Assembly: GCF_051401765.1 (NCBI RefSeq)
Contig: NW_027480440.1
Span: forward strand, 6,572,001 to 6,636,000
DNA length: 64,000 bases
Direction: 5' to 3'
Origin: Calliopsis andreniformis
Taxonomy: Eukaryota; Arthropoda; Insecta; Hymenoptera; Andrenidae
A program made the translations under genes and the position numbers. Position 1 is the first letter of the stretch. Each line of letters starts with the position of its first letter. A model generated the notes under the pieces. That model ran no database searches and was not told the DNA's origin. It worked only from the letters and a program-made list of their open reading frames with translations. This document shows, piece by piece, positions 39,690 through 52,682 of this stretch.

Positions 39690-40120
39690 CCATCAATCCT
39701 CAATTCTCAATACTCAATAGAATATCCTGAATTCTCAGTTTTCAATACTCAATCCTCAATCTTCTAACTTCAAGTCTCAATCCACAAACATCAATACTCA
39801 TCACTCAACCCTCAACACTCAGTCCTCAATCTTCAATCCTCAATCCTCAATACTCAATCCTCAGTCCTCAGTCCTCAATCTTCAATACTCAATCCTCAAT
39901 CCTAAAATCCTCAATCCTCAATATTCAACACACAACCCTCAACCACCAATCCTCAGTACTCAACCATCAATGCTCAATTCTCAATACTCAATAGAATATC
40001 CTGAATTCTCAGCTTTGAATACTCAATCCTCAATCTTCAATCTTCAAGTCTCCATCCACAAACATCTATTCTCATCACTCAACCCTCAGCACTCAGTCCT
40101 CAATCTTCAATCCTCAATCC
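39690..40120 (+). repeat. About 430-bp block, partner near 44,126
   Basis: Aligns with about 44,126-44,556 at offset 4,436, anchored on the words TACTCAATCCTCAGTCCTC and AATCCTAAAATCC (39,852 and 44,288). Differences include CTTCTAACTTC here against CTTCTATCTTC there. Confidence 0.75.
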
Positions 40121-40254
40121 TCTAATCCTCAATCTTCAATCCTCAATACTCAATCTTCAATCCCCAATCCTCAATCCTTATTCCTCAATCCTCATTCTTC
40201 AATCCTCAATACCCAATCCTCAATCTTCAATCCTCAATCCTCAGTCCTCACTTC

Positions 40255-40945
40255 TCATTTCTCAATACTCGGTCCTCAGTCCTCAAATCACAATCCTCAA
40301 ACCTCAGCCCTCATCCTCAATCCTCAATCGTCAATCTTCAATCCTCAATCCTCAATCCTCAAGCCTCAATCCTCATTCCTCAATCCTCAGTCCTCAAACA
40401 TCAATCCTGAATACTCAATCCTGAATCCTCAATCTTCAGACCTCAGACCTGAACAATCAGTATTCAATCCTCAATCCTCAATAGAATATCATCAATTCAC
40501 AGTTTTCAATGCTCAATACTCAATCTGCAATCTTCAGATCTCAATCCACAAACATCAATTCTCATCACTCAACCCTCAGCACTCAGTACCCAATCCTCAA
40601 TATTCAATCCTCAATCCTCAATCCTCAATCCTCAATCCTCAATCTTCAATCCTCAATACTCAATCTTCAATCCTCAATCCTCAATCCTCAATACTCTATC
40701 CTCAATCGTCAGTCTTCAATCCTCAATACTCAACCTTTAATCCTCAATACTCAAACCTCAATCCTCAATCCTCATCCTTCAATCCTCAATACCCACTCCT
40801 CAATCTTCAATCCTCAATCCTAAATCCTCCATTCTCAATCCTCAATCCTCCGCCCTCAGTCCTCAAACCTCAATCCTCAACCCTCAGCCCTCATCCTCAA
40901 TCCTCAATCGACAATCCGCAATCCTCAATTTTCAATCCTCAAAAC
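40255..40945 (+). repeat. 690-bp block, left copy (offset 4,533)
   Basis: Matches 44,788-45,478 at offset 4,533. Shared unusual words include TTTCTCAATACTCGGTCC, CAATCTTCAGACCTCAGACC, CTTCAGATCTCAATCC and CAACCTTTAATCC. Divergence begins near 40,845, where this copy has CTCCGCCCTC. Confidence 0.85.
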
Positions 40946-43900
40946 TCAATCTTCAATCCTCCATCCTCAGTCCTCATACCTGAATCCTGAATCCTAAATC
41001 CTGAGTCCTCAATCTTCAGCCCTCAGTCCTCAACAATCAGTAGTCAATACTCAATCCTCAATAGAATATCCTCAATTCACAGCTTTCAACACTCAATACT
41101 CAATCTGCAATCTTCAAACCTCTATCCACAAACTTCAATTGTCATCACTCAACCCTCAACACTCAGTCCTCAATGTTCAATCCTCAATCCTCAATTCTCA
41201 ATTTTCAATCCTCAATACTGAACCTTCAATCGTCAATCCTCAATCCTCAATCCTCAATCCTCAATCCTCAATCTTCAATCCTCAGTCCCCAATCCTCAAT
41301 CTTCTATCCTCAATACTCAATCCTCAATCCACAATCCTCAATCCTCAATCTTCAATCCTCAATACTCAATCTTCAATCCCCAATCCTCAATCCTCAATCC
41401 TCAATCATCGATCCTCAATCATCAATCCTCAATCTTCAATACTCAATCCTCAATCCTCAATCCTCAATCATCAATACTCAACCATCAATCCTCAATTCCC
41501 AATACTCAATAGCATATCCTGAATTCTCAGGATTCTCTACTCAAACCTCGGTCCTCAACCCTCAGCCCTCATCCTCAATCCTCAATCGACAATCCGCAAT
41601 CCTCAATCTTCAATCCTCGAAACTTAACCTTCAATCCTCAATCCTCAGTACTCAAACCTCAATCCTCAATCCACAATCCTCAATCCTCAATCTTCAATCC
41701 CCAATATTCAATCTTCAATCCTCAATCCTCAAACCTCAATCCTCAATCATCAATCCTCAATCATCAATCCTCAATCTTCAATACTCAATCCTCAATACTC
41801 AACCGTCAATTCTCAGTCCTCAAACCTCAATCCCGAATCCTCAATCCTGAATCCTCAATCTTCAGCCCTCAGTCCGCAAAAATTAATTGTCAATTCTCAA
41901 TCATCAATAGAATATCCTTAATTCACTGTTTCCAATACTCAATCCCCATTCTTCAATCATCAAATCTCAATCCACAAACATCAATTCTCATCACTCAACC
42001 ATCAACCCTCAGTCCTCAATGTTCAATCCTCAATCCTCAATCCTCAATCTTCAACCCTCAATCCTCAATCCTCAATCCTCAATCCTCAATTCTCAATCCT
42101 CAGTACTCAATCCTCAATCGTCAATACTCAATCTCCAATCCTCAATCTTCAATCCTCAATCCTCAAGCCTCAATCCTCAATCCTCAATATTCAACACACA
42201 ACCCTCAACCATCAATCCTCAATTCTCAATACTCAATAGAATATCCTCAGTTCTCACGGTTCAATACTCAATCCACAAAACTCAATAATCAAATCTCAAT
42301 CCCCAAACATCAATTCTCAACACTCAATACTCAATACTCAGTCCTCTCTCTTCAATACTCCATCCTCAATCCTCAATCTTCAAGCGTCAATCCTCAATCC
42401 TCAATCCTCAAACCTCAATCCTCAGTACTCAAACCTCTATCCGGATTCCTCAATACTGAATCCTCAATCTTCAGCCGTCGGTCCTCAACAATCAATTGAC
42501 AATCCTCAATCCTCAATAGAATATCCTCAATTCACAGTTTTCAATACTCAATCCCCATTCTTCAATCTTCAAATCTCAATTCACAAACATCAATTCTCAT
42601 CACTCAACCCTCAACACTCAGTGCTCAATCTTCAATCCTCAATCCTCAATCCTCAATATTCAATCCTCAATACTCAATCTTCAATCGTCAATCCTCAATT
42701 CTCAATCCTCAATACTCAATCCTCAATCCTCAATCCTCAACCCTCAATCCTCATTCTTCAATCCTCAATACCCAATCCTCAATCTTCAATCGTCAATCCT
42801 CAATCCTCAAATCCCAATCCTCAATCATTAATCCTCAGACCTCAAACATCAATACTCAACCCTCAGTCCACGTCCTAAATCCACAACCCTCAATCCTCAA
42901 TCCTCAATCTTCAATCCTCAATCCTCAATCCTCAATCCTCAATCCTCAATCCTCAAGCCTCAATCCTCAGTCCTCAAACCTCAATCCTGAATCCTCAATA
43001 CTGAATCCTCAATCTTCAGCCCTCAGTCCTCTACAATCAGCTGTCTATCCTCAATCCTCAATAGAATATCATCAATTCACAGTTTTCATTACTCAATCCT
43101 CAATCTGCAATCTTCAAATCGCTGTCCTCAAACATCAATTCTGATCACTCAACCCTCAACACTCAGTCCCCAATCCTCAATATTCAATCCTCAATCCTCA
43201 ATCCTCAATCCACAATCCTCAACCTTCAATCATCAATACTCAACCTTCAATGCTCATTCCTCAATCCTCAATCCTCAATTCTCAATCCTCAATCGTCAAT
43301 CTTCAATCCTCAATACTCAATCATCAATCCTCAATCCTCAATCCTCAATCCTCATCCTTCAGTCCTCAATACCCAATCCTCAATATTCAATCCTCAATCC
43401 TCGATCCTGAAATCCTCAATCCTCAATCCTCAATATTCAACACACAGCCCTCAACCATCAATTCTCAATACTCGACCATCAATCCTCAATTCCCAATACT
43501 CAATAGAATATCCTGAATTCTCATGGTTCAATACTCAATCCACAATATTCAATAATCAAATCTCAATGCTCAAACATCACTTCTCAGCACTCTATCCTCA
43601 ACACTCAGTACTCTCTCTTCAATTCTCCATCCTCAATCCTCAATCCTCAATCCTCAATCTTCAATTTTCAATCCTCAGTACTCAATCTACAATCTTCAAT
43701 CCTCCATTCTCAATCCTCAATCCTCAATCCGCAATCCTTAATCCTCAATCTTCAATCCTCAATTACCAGTCCTCAACCTTCAATCCTCAATGCTCAATCG
43801 TCAATCCTCAATCCTCAGTCCTCAATCCTCAATCCTCAATCCTCAAACCTCAATCCTCAACCGTCAGTCCTCGTCATCAATCATCAACACTCAATCCTCA

Positions 43901-44787
43901 ATCCTCAATCTTCAATCATCAATACTCAATCTTCAATCCTCAGTTCTCAACCCTCAATCCTCAATCCTCAATATTCAACACACAACCCTCAACCATCAAT
44001 CCTCAATACTCAACCACCAATACTCAATCCTCAACACGCAGTAGAATATCCTGAATTCTCATGTTTCAATCCTCAGTCCTCAATATTCAACACACAACCC
44101 TCAACCTTCAGTCCTCAATACTCAACCATCAATCCTCAATTCTCAATACTCAATAGAATATCCTGAATTCTCAGTTTTCAATACTCAATCCTCAATCTTC
44201 TATCTTCAAGTCTCCATCTACAAACATCAATACTCATCACTCAACCCTCAACACTCAGTCCTCAATCTTCAATCCTCAATCCTCAATACTCAATCCTCAG
44301 TCCTCAGTCCTCAATCTTCAATACTCAATCCTCAATCCTAAAATCCTCAATCCTCAATATTCAACACACAACCTCAACCACCAATCCTCAGTACACAACC
44401 ATCAATTCTCAATTCTCAATACTCAATAGAATATCCTGAATTCTCAGCTTTGAATACTCAATCCTCAATCTTCAAACTTCAAGTCTCCATCCACAAACAT
44501 CTATTCTCATCACTGAACCCTCAACACTCAGTCCTCAATCTTCAATCCTCAATCCTCAATCCTGAAATCCTCAATCCTCAATATTCAACACACAACCCTC
44601 AACCTTCAATCCTCAGTACTCAACCATCAATGCTCAATTCTCAATACTCAATAGAGTATCCTGAATTCTCAGCTTTGAATACTCAATCCTCAATCTTCAA
44701 TCTTCAAGTCTCCATTCACAAACATCTATTCTCATCACTCAACCCTCAACACTCAGTCCTCAATCCTCAATCCTCAATCCTCACTCC

Positions 44788-45478
44788 TCATTTCTCAATA
44801 CTCGGTCCTCAGTCCTCAAATCACAATCCTCAACCCTCAGCCCTCATCCTCAATCCTCAATCCTCAATCTTCAATCCTCAATCCTCAATCCTCAAGCCTC
44901 AATCCTCAATCCTCAATCGTCAGTCCTCAAACCTCAATCCTGAATCCTCAATCCTGAATCCTCAATCTTCAGACCTCAGACCTCAACAATCAGTTTTCAA
45001 ACCTCAATCCTCAATAGAATATCATCAATTCACAGTTTTCAATGCTCAATACTCAATCTGCAATCTTCAGATCTCAATCCACAAACATAAATTATCAACA
45101 CTCAACCCTCAACACTCAGTACCCAATCCTCAATATTCAATCCTCAATCCCCAATCCTCAATTCTCAATCCTCAATCTTCAATCCTCAATACTCAATCTT
45201 CAATCCTCAATCCTCAATCCTCAATCCTCTATCCTCAATCGTCAGTCTTCAATCCTCAATACTCAACCTTTAATCCTCAATACTCAAACCTCAATCCTCA
45301 ATCCTCATCCTTCAATCCTCAATACCCACTCCTCAATCTTCAATCCTCAATCCTAAATCCTCAATTCTCAATCCTCAATCCTCAGTCCTCAGTCCTCAAA
45401 CCTCAATCCTCAACCCTCAGCCCTCATCCTCAATCCTCAATCGACAATCCGCAATCCTCAATCTTCAATCCTCAATAC
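44788..45478 (+). repeat. 690-bp block, right copy (offset 4,533)
   Basis: Partner of 40,255-40,945. This copy has CATAAATTATCAAC near 45,085 where the left copy has CATCAATTCTCATC, and AACAATCAGTTTTC where the left has AACAATCAGTATTC. The two copies have therefore diverged more than the 6,680-bp pair to their right. Confidence 0.85.
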
Positions 45479-46506
45479 CCAATCTTCAATCCCCAATCCT
45501 CAATCCTCGATCTTCAATCCTCAGTCATCAATCCTCAATCCCCAATCCTCAATCCTCATTCTTCAATCCTCAATCCTCAATCCTCAATCTGCAATCCTCA
45601 ATACTCAATCCTCAATCCTCAATCCTCAATACTCAATCTTCAATCCTCAATACTCAATCTTCAATCCTCATCCTCAATTCTCAATCCTCAGTCCTCAATC
45701 CTCAATCCTCAGTCCTCAATCCTCAATCCTCAATACTCAAACCTCAATCCTCAACCGTCAGTCCTCGTCCTCAATCCTCAACCCTCAATCCTCAGTCCTC
45801 AATCTTGAATCATCAATACTCAATCTTCAATCCTCAAGTCTCCATCCACAAACATCAATTCACATCACTCAACCCTCAACACTCAGTCCTCAATCTTCAA
45901 CCCTCAATCCTCAATCCTCAATCTACAATCCTCAATACTCTATCTTCAATCCTCAATCCTCAATCCTCAATCCTCAATCCTCAATCCTCAATCCTCAGTA
46001 ATCAATCCTCAATCCCCAACCCTCAATCCTCATTCTCCGATCCTCAATCCCCAATCCTCAATCTGCAATCCTCAATACTCAATCCTCAATCCTCAATCGT
46101 CAATCATCAATCCCCAATCCTCTATCATCAATCCTCAATCCTCAATCCTCAATCCTCAATCCTCAATCCTCAATCCTCAAACCTCAATACTCAATCTTCA
46201 GTCTTCAATCCTCAGTCCTCAATCTTCAATCCTCAATCCTCAATCCTCAATCTTCAATCCTCAATACTCAATCTTCAATCCCCAATCCTCAATCCTCGAT
46301 CTTCAATCCTCAGTCATCAATCCTCAATCTTCAATACTCAATCCTCAATCCTCAATCCTCAATCGTCAATCCTCAATCCTCATACCTCAAACCTCTATCC
46401 TCAACGCTCAGTCCTCATCCTGCATCCTCAATCCTCAATTCTCAATCCTCAATCCTCAATCTTCAGTCCTCAATCCTCAATCCACAATCCTCAATCCTCA
46501 ATCCTC

Positions 46507-46995
46507 AATCTTCAATCCTCAATCCTCATTACTCAATCATCAATCCTCAATCCTCAGTCCTCAAACCTCAATCCTCAATTGTCAATCCGAATCATCGATC
46601 TTCAATCCTCAATACTCGATCTTCAATCTTCGATCCTCAATCCTCAATCCTCAATCCTCAATCCGCAATCCTCAATCTTCAATTCTCAATACACAATCTT
46701 CAATCCTCAATCCTCAATCCTGAAATCCTCAATCCTCAATATTCAACACACAACCCTCAAACTTCAATCCTCAATACTCAACCATCAATCCTCATTCTCA
46801 ATACTCAATCGTCAGCCTTCAATCCTCAACACTCAATCTTCAATCCTCAATCCTCAATCTTCAATTCTCTATCTTCGATTCTCAATACGGAATCTTCAAT
46901 CCTCAATCCTGAATCCTCTATCCTCAATCCTCAATCCTTAATCCTCAATCTTCAATCCTCAGTCTCCAATCCTAAATCTTCAATCCTCAACCCTC
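46507..46995 (+). repeat. 489-bp block, left copy (offset 1,118)
   Basis: Matches 47,625-48,113, with shared words TCATTACTCAATCATC and AATTGTCAATCCGAATC. The left copy has CTTCGATTCTCAATACGG (46,873) where the right has CTTCGATCCTCAATACGG. Because it lies inside the 6,680-bp block, two further copies sit at 53,187 and 54,305. Confidence 0.85.
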
Positions 46996-47624
46996 AATCC
47001 TAATCCTCAATCCTTAATCCTCAATCTTCAATCCTCAATACTCAATCTTCAATCCTCAATCCTGAATCCTCAATCCTCAATCCTCAATCCCCAATCAACA
47101 ATCCTCAATCTTCAATACTCAAACCTCAATACTCAATCTGCAATCCTCAATTCTGAATACACAATCCTGAAACCTCAATCTTCAGCCCACAGTCCTCAAC
47201 ACTCAGTCCCCAATCCTCAATCTTCAATCCTCAATACTCGATATTCAATCCTCTATCCTCAATCCTCAATCCTCAAGAGTCAATCCTCCATCCTGAATAC
47301 TCAAACCTCAATTCTCAGTCCTCAAACCTCAATCCCGAATCCTCAACTTTGAATCCTCAATCTTCAGCCCTCGGTCCTCAACAATCAATTGTCAATCCTC
47401 AATCCTCAATAGAATACCCTCAATTCACAGCATTCAATACTCAATCACCATTCCTCAAACTTCAAATCTCAATCCACAAACATCAACTCTCATCATTCAA
47501 CCCTCAACACTCAGTCCTCAATCTTCAATACCCAATCCTCAATCCTCAATCCTCAATCTTCAATCCTCAATACACAATCTTCAATCCTCAATCCTCAATT
47601 CTCAGTCCTCAATACTCAATACTC

Positions 47625-48113
47625 AATCTTCAATCCTCAATCCTCATTACTCAATCATCAATCCTCAATCCTCAGTCCTCAAACCTCAATCCTCAATTGT
47701 CAATCCGAATCATCGATCTTCAATCCTCAATACTCGATCTTCAATCTTCGATCCTCAATCCTCAATCCTCAATCCTCAATCCGCAATCCTCAATCTTCAA
47801 TTCTCAATACACAATCTTCAATCCTCAATCCTCAATCCTGAAATCCTCAATCCTCAATATTCAACACACAACCCTCAAACTTCAATCCTCAATACTCAAC
47901 CATCAATCCTCATTCTCAATACTCAATCGTCAGCCTTCAATCCTCAACACTCAATCTTCAATCCTCAATCCTCAATCTTCAATTCTCTATCTTCGATCCT
48001 CAATACGGAATCTTCAATCCTCAATCCTGAATCCTCTATCCTCAATCCTCAATCCTTAATCCTCAATCTTCAATCCTCAGTCCCCAATCCTAAATCTTCA
48101 ATCCTCAATACCC
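47625..48113 (+). repeat. 489-bp block, right copy (offset 1,118)
   Basis: Partner of 46,507-46,995. After 48,113 it continues with CAATACCCAATCC, while the left copy continues with CCCTCAATCCTAATCC. Confidence 0.85.
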
Positions 48114-48790
48114 AATCCTCAATCTTCAATCCTCAATCCTCAATCCTCAACTATCAATCCTCAGTCCTCAGTCCTCAGTCCTCAAACATCAATCCTCAAC
48201 CCTGAGCCCTCATCCCCAATCCTCAATCGTCAATCCTCGATCCTCAATCCTCAATCTTCTATCTTCAATCCTCAATACTCAATCTTCAATCCTCAATCCT
48301 CAGTCCTCAAACCACAATTCTGAATCCTCAATCCTGAATCCTCAATCTTCAATCCACACACCTCAACCATCAATGCTCAATTCTCAATACTCAACAGAAT
48401 ATCCTGAATTCTCAGTTTTCAATACTCAATCCCCAATCTTCAATTTTCAAATCTCAATCCACAAACATCAATTCTCATGACTCAACCCTCAACACTCAGT
48501 CCTCAATCTTCAATCCTCAATCCTCAATCCTCAATCGTCAATCCTCAATTCCCTATCCTCTATCATCAATCCTCAATCCTCAATCCTCAATCCTCAATCC
48601 TCAATCCTCAATCTTCAATCCTCAAAAATCAATCTTCAATTTCAATCCTCAATCCTCAATCCTCAATCCTCAATCCTCAATCCGCAATCCTCAATCTTCA
48701 ATCCTCAATACTCAATCCTCAATCCTCAATCCTCAATCATGAAATCCTCAATCCTCAATATTCAACACAAAACCCTCAAACTTCAATCCT
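48105..48790 (+). repeat. 686-bp block, left copy (offset 3,626)
   Basis: Matches 51,731-52,416. It includes an M2 module followed by TCTCATGACTCAACCC, a form seen only in this block and its copies (48,476; 52,102; 55,156; 58,782). Differences include CATCCCCAATCC here against CATCCTCAATCC there, and AATTCCCTATCC against AATTCCCAATCC. Confidence 0.85.
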
Positions 48791-51730
48791 CAATACTCAA
48801 CCATCAATCCTCAAGTCTCAATACTCAATCCTCAATCCTCAATCCTCAATCAACAATACTCAATCTTCAATAATCAATCCTCTATCCTCAATCCTCAATC
48901 CTCAATACTCAACCATCAAGCCTCAATTCTCAATACTCAATAGAATATCCTGAATTCACAGGATTCAATACTCAAACATCAATCCTCAACCCTCAGCCCT
49001 CATTCTCAATCCTCAATCCTCAATCCTCAATCCTCAATCCTCAGTCCTCAATAATCAATCCTCAATTCGCAGTCCTCAATCTTGAATACTCAATACTCAA
49101 TATTCAATCCTAAATCCTCAATCCTGAAATCCTCAGTCCTCAATATTCAACACACAACCCTCAACATTCAATCCTCAATACTCAACCCTCAATCCTCAAT
49201 TCTCAATACTCAATCATCAGTCTGAAATCCTCCACACTCAATCTTCAATCCTCAATCCTCAACCTTCAATCCTCAATCCTCAATCCTCAGACCTCAAACA
49301 TCAATACTCAACCCTCAATACTCAGTCATCAATCCTCGATCCTCAATGCTCAATCGTCAGCCTTCAATCCACAATCCTCAATCCCCAATCAACAATCCTC
49401 AATCTTCAATACTCAAACCTCAATAATCAATCTGCAATCCTCAATACTCAATCCTCATTCCTCAATCGTCAATCCTCAAACCCCAATCCTCTATCATCAA
49501 TACTCAATCCTCAATACTCAATCCTCAATCCTCAATCCTCAATCTTCAATCCTCAGTACTCAACCTTCTGTCTGCAATCCTCAATCCTCAATCCTCAATC
49601 CTCAATCCACAATCCGCAATCTTCAATCCTCCATACTCAATCTTCAATCCTCAATCCTCAATCCTAAAATCCTCAATCCTCAATATTCAACACACAATCC
49701 TCAACCACCAATCCTCAATACTCAACCATCAATGCTCAATTCTCAATACTCAATAGAATATCCTGAATACTCAGTGTTCAATACTGAATCCACAATATTC
49801 AGTAATCAAATCTCAATCCTCAAACCTCATTTCTCAACACTCAATCCTCAACACTCAGTCCTCTCTCTTCAATCCTCCATCCTCAATCCTCAATCCTCAA
49901 GAGTCAATCCTCCATCCTGAATATTCAAACCTCAATTCTCAGTCCTCAAACCTCAATCCCGAATCCTCAACTTTGAATCCTCAATCTTCAGCCCTCGGTC
50001 CTCAACAATCAATTGTCAATCCTCAATCCTCAATAGAATACCCTCAATTCACAGCATTCAGTACTCAATCACCATTCCTCAAACTTCAAATCTCAATCCA
50101 CAAACATCAACTCTCATCATTCAACCCTCAACACTCAGTCCTCAATCTTCAATACCCAATCCTCAATCCTCAATCTTCAATCCTCAATACACAATCTTCA
50201 ATCCTCAATCCTCAATTCTCAGTCCTCAATACTCAATCCTCAATCGTCAATCCTCAATCCCCAATCCTCAATCTTCAATCCTCAATCCTCAATCCTCAAT
50301 CCTCAATCCTCAATCTTCAATCCTCAATACTCAATCTTCAATCCTCAATCCTCAATCCTCAATCCTCAATGGTCAATCCTCAATCCTCAATACTCAACAC
50401 ACAACCCTCAACCATCAATCCTCAATACTCAACCATCAATACTCAATTCTCAATACTCAATAGAATATCCTGAATTCAGAATGTTTCAATACTCAATCCA
50501 CAATATTCAATAACCAAATCTCAATCCTCAAACATCAATTCTCAACACTCAATCCTCAACACTCAGTCCTCTCTCTTCAATCTTCCATCATCAATCCCCT
50601 ATCCTCAAGCGTCAATCCTCAATCCTCAATCCTCAACACTCAATCCTCATTCCTCAAACCTCAATTCCGAACCCTCAATCCTGAATCCTCAATCTTCATC
50701 CCTCAGTCAGCAACAATTAATTGTCAATCCTCAATCCTCAATAGAATATCCTCAATTCACAGTTTTCAATACTCAATCCCCAACCTTCAATCTTCAAATC
50801 TCAATCCACAAACATCAACTCTCATCACACAACCCTCAGCACTAGGTCCTCAATCTTCAATCCTCAAGCCTCAATCCTCAATCGTCAATCCTCAATCCCC
50901 AATCCTCTATCATCAATCCTCAATCCTCAATCCTCAATCCTCAATCCTCAATCCTCAATCCTCAATCCTCAATCCTCAATCCTCAATCTTCAATCCTCAA
51001 TACTCAATCTTCAATCCTGAATCCTCATTCTTCAGACCTCAGTCCTCAACAATCAGTTGTCAATCCTCAATCCTCAATAGAATATCATCAATTCACAGTT
51101 TTCAATACTCAATACTCAATCTGCAATCTTCAAATCTCTATCCACAAACATCAATTCTCATCACTCAACCCTCAACACTCAGTCCTCAATCCTCAATCCT
51201 CAATCATCAATCCTCAATCCCCAATCCTCAATCTTCAATCCTCAATCCTCGATCCTCAATTCTCAATCCTCAATCCTCAATCTTCAGACCTCAAACATCA
51301 ATACTCAACCCTCAGTCCTCGTCCTCAATCCACAACCCTCAATTCTCAATCCTCAACCTTCAATCCTCAATCCTCAATCCTCAATCATCAATCCTCAATC
51401 CTCAGTCCTCAAACCTCAATCCTGAATCCTCAATCCTGAATCCTCATTCTTCAGCCCTCAGTCCTCAACAATCAGTTGTCAATCCTCAATCCTCAATAGA
51501 ATATCATCAATTCACAGTTTTCAATACTCAATACACAATCTGCAATCTTCAAATCTCTATCCACAAACATCAATTCTCATCACTCAACCCTCAACACTCA
51601 GTCCCCAATCGTCAATCTTCTATCCTCAATCCTCAATCCTCAATCCTCAATCCTCAATCTTCAATCCTCAATACTCAATCTTCAATCCTCAATCCTCAAG
51701 CCTCAATCCTCAATCCTCATTCTTCAATCC

Positions 51731-52416
51731 TCAATACCCAATCCTCAATCTTCAATCCTCAATCCTCAATCCTCAACTATCAATCCTCAGTCCTCAGTCC
51801 TCAGTCCTCAAACATCAATCCTCAACCCTGAGCCCTCATCCTCAATCCTCAATCCTCAATCCTCGATCCTCAATCCTCAATCTTCTATCTTCAATCCTCA
51901 ATACTCAATCTTCAATCCTCAATCCTCAGTCCTCAAACCACAATTCTGAATCCTCAATCCTGAATCCTCAATCTTCAATCCACACACCTCAACCATCAAT
52001 GCTCAATTCTCAATACTCAACAGAATATCCTGAATTCTCAGTTTTCAATACTCAATCCCCAATCTTCAATTTTCAAATCTCAATCCACAAACATCAATTC
52101 TCATGACTCAACCCTCAACACTCAGTCCTCATTCTTCAATCCTCAATCCTCAATCCTCAATCGTCAATCCTCAATTCCCAATCCTCTATCATCAATCCTC
52201 AATCCTCAATCCTCAATCCTCAATCCTCAATCCTCAATCTTCAATCCTCAAAAATCAATCTTTAATTTCAATCCTCAATCCTCAATCCTCAATCCTCAAT
52301 CCTAAATCCGCAATCCTCAATGTTCAATCCTCAATACTCAATCCTCAATCCTCAATCCTCAATCATGAAATCCTCAATCCTCAATATTCAACACAAAACC
52401 CTCAAACTTCAATCCT
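51731..52416 (+). repeat. 686-bp block, right copy (offset 3,626)
   Basis: Partner of 48,105-48,790. It contains CTTTAATTTCAATCC at about 52,260, a 6-base unit that shifts the heptamer phase; the left copy has CTTCAATTTCAATCC at the same place. Confidence 0.85.
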
Positions 52417-52682
52417 CAATTCTCAATACTCAATCTTCAATTCTCAATCTTCGATCCTCAATACTGAATCTTCAATCCTCAATCCTCAATCCTCAATCCT
52501 CAATCCTCAATCCTCAATCCTCAATCTTCAATCCTCAATACTCAATCTTCAATCCTCAATCCTCAATGCTCAATCCTCAATCCTCAATACTCAAACGTCA
52601 GTCTTCAATCCTCAACACTCAATCTTCAATCCTCAATTCCCAATCCTCAATCCTCAATCCTCATCCTTCAATCTTCAATACC

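Larger units (their letters stand above)
39254..46002 (+). repeat. Distinct subfamily of the array (about 6.7 kb)
   Basis: Modules here carry private variants not seen in 1-39,000: CAGCTTTGAATAC, TTCAAGTCTCCATCCAC and AACATCTATTCTC. They are found near 39,510, 40,010, 44,450 and 44,680. Bases 41,000-44,060 contain four M1 modules (41,063, 41,910, 42,519, 43,063) and M2-like modules but no long near-identical partner that I could find; 43,400-44,050 resembles 3,100-3,420 loosely. No gene signal. Confidence 0.75.
46003..52682 (+). repeat. 6,680-bp tandem duplication, left copy
   Basis: Aligns with 52,683-59,362 at a constant offset of 6,680. I compared more than a dozen lines spread across the block and saw no difference, including rare words such as CGATTCTCAATACGG, AATTCAGAATG, CACTAGGTCC and CAATGGTCAATCC. 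The junctions share the 12-base word CAATCCTCAATC. The block contains M1 modules at 47,412, 50,036, 50,743, 51,080 and 51,499, and M2 at 48,397, 48,943, 49,756, 50,463 and 52,023. It also contains older internal duplications at offsets 1,118 and 3,626. Confidence 0.93.

Noticed and set aside
48470..48490. Perfect AP-1-like word TGACTCA (48,476; 52,102; 55,156; 58,782)
   Set aside because: It arises from one substitution in the usual TCACTCA word and was copied by duplication; no other promoter feature is nearby.
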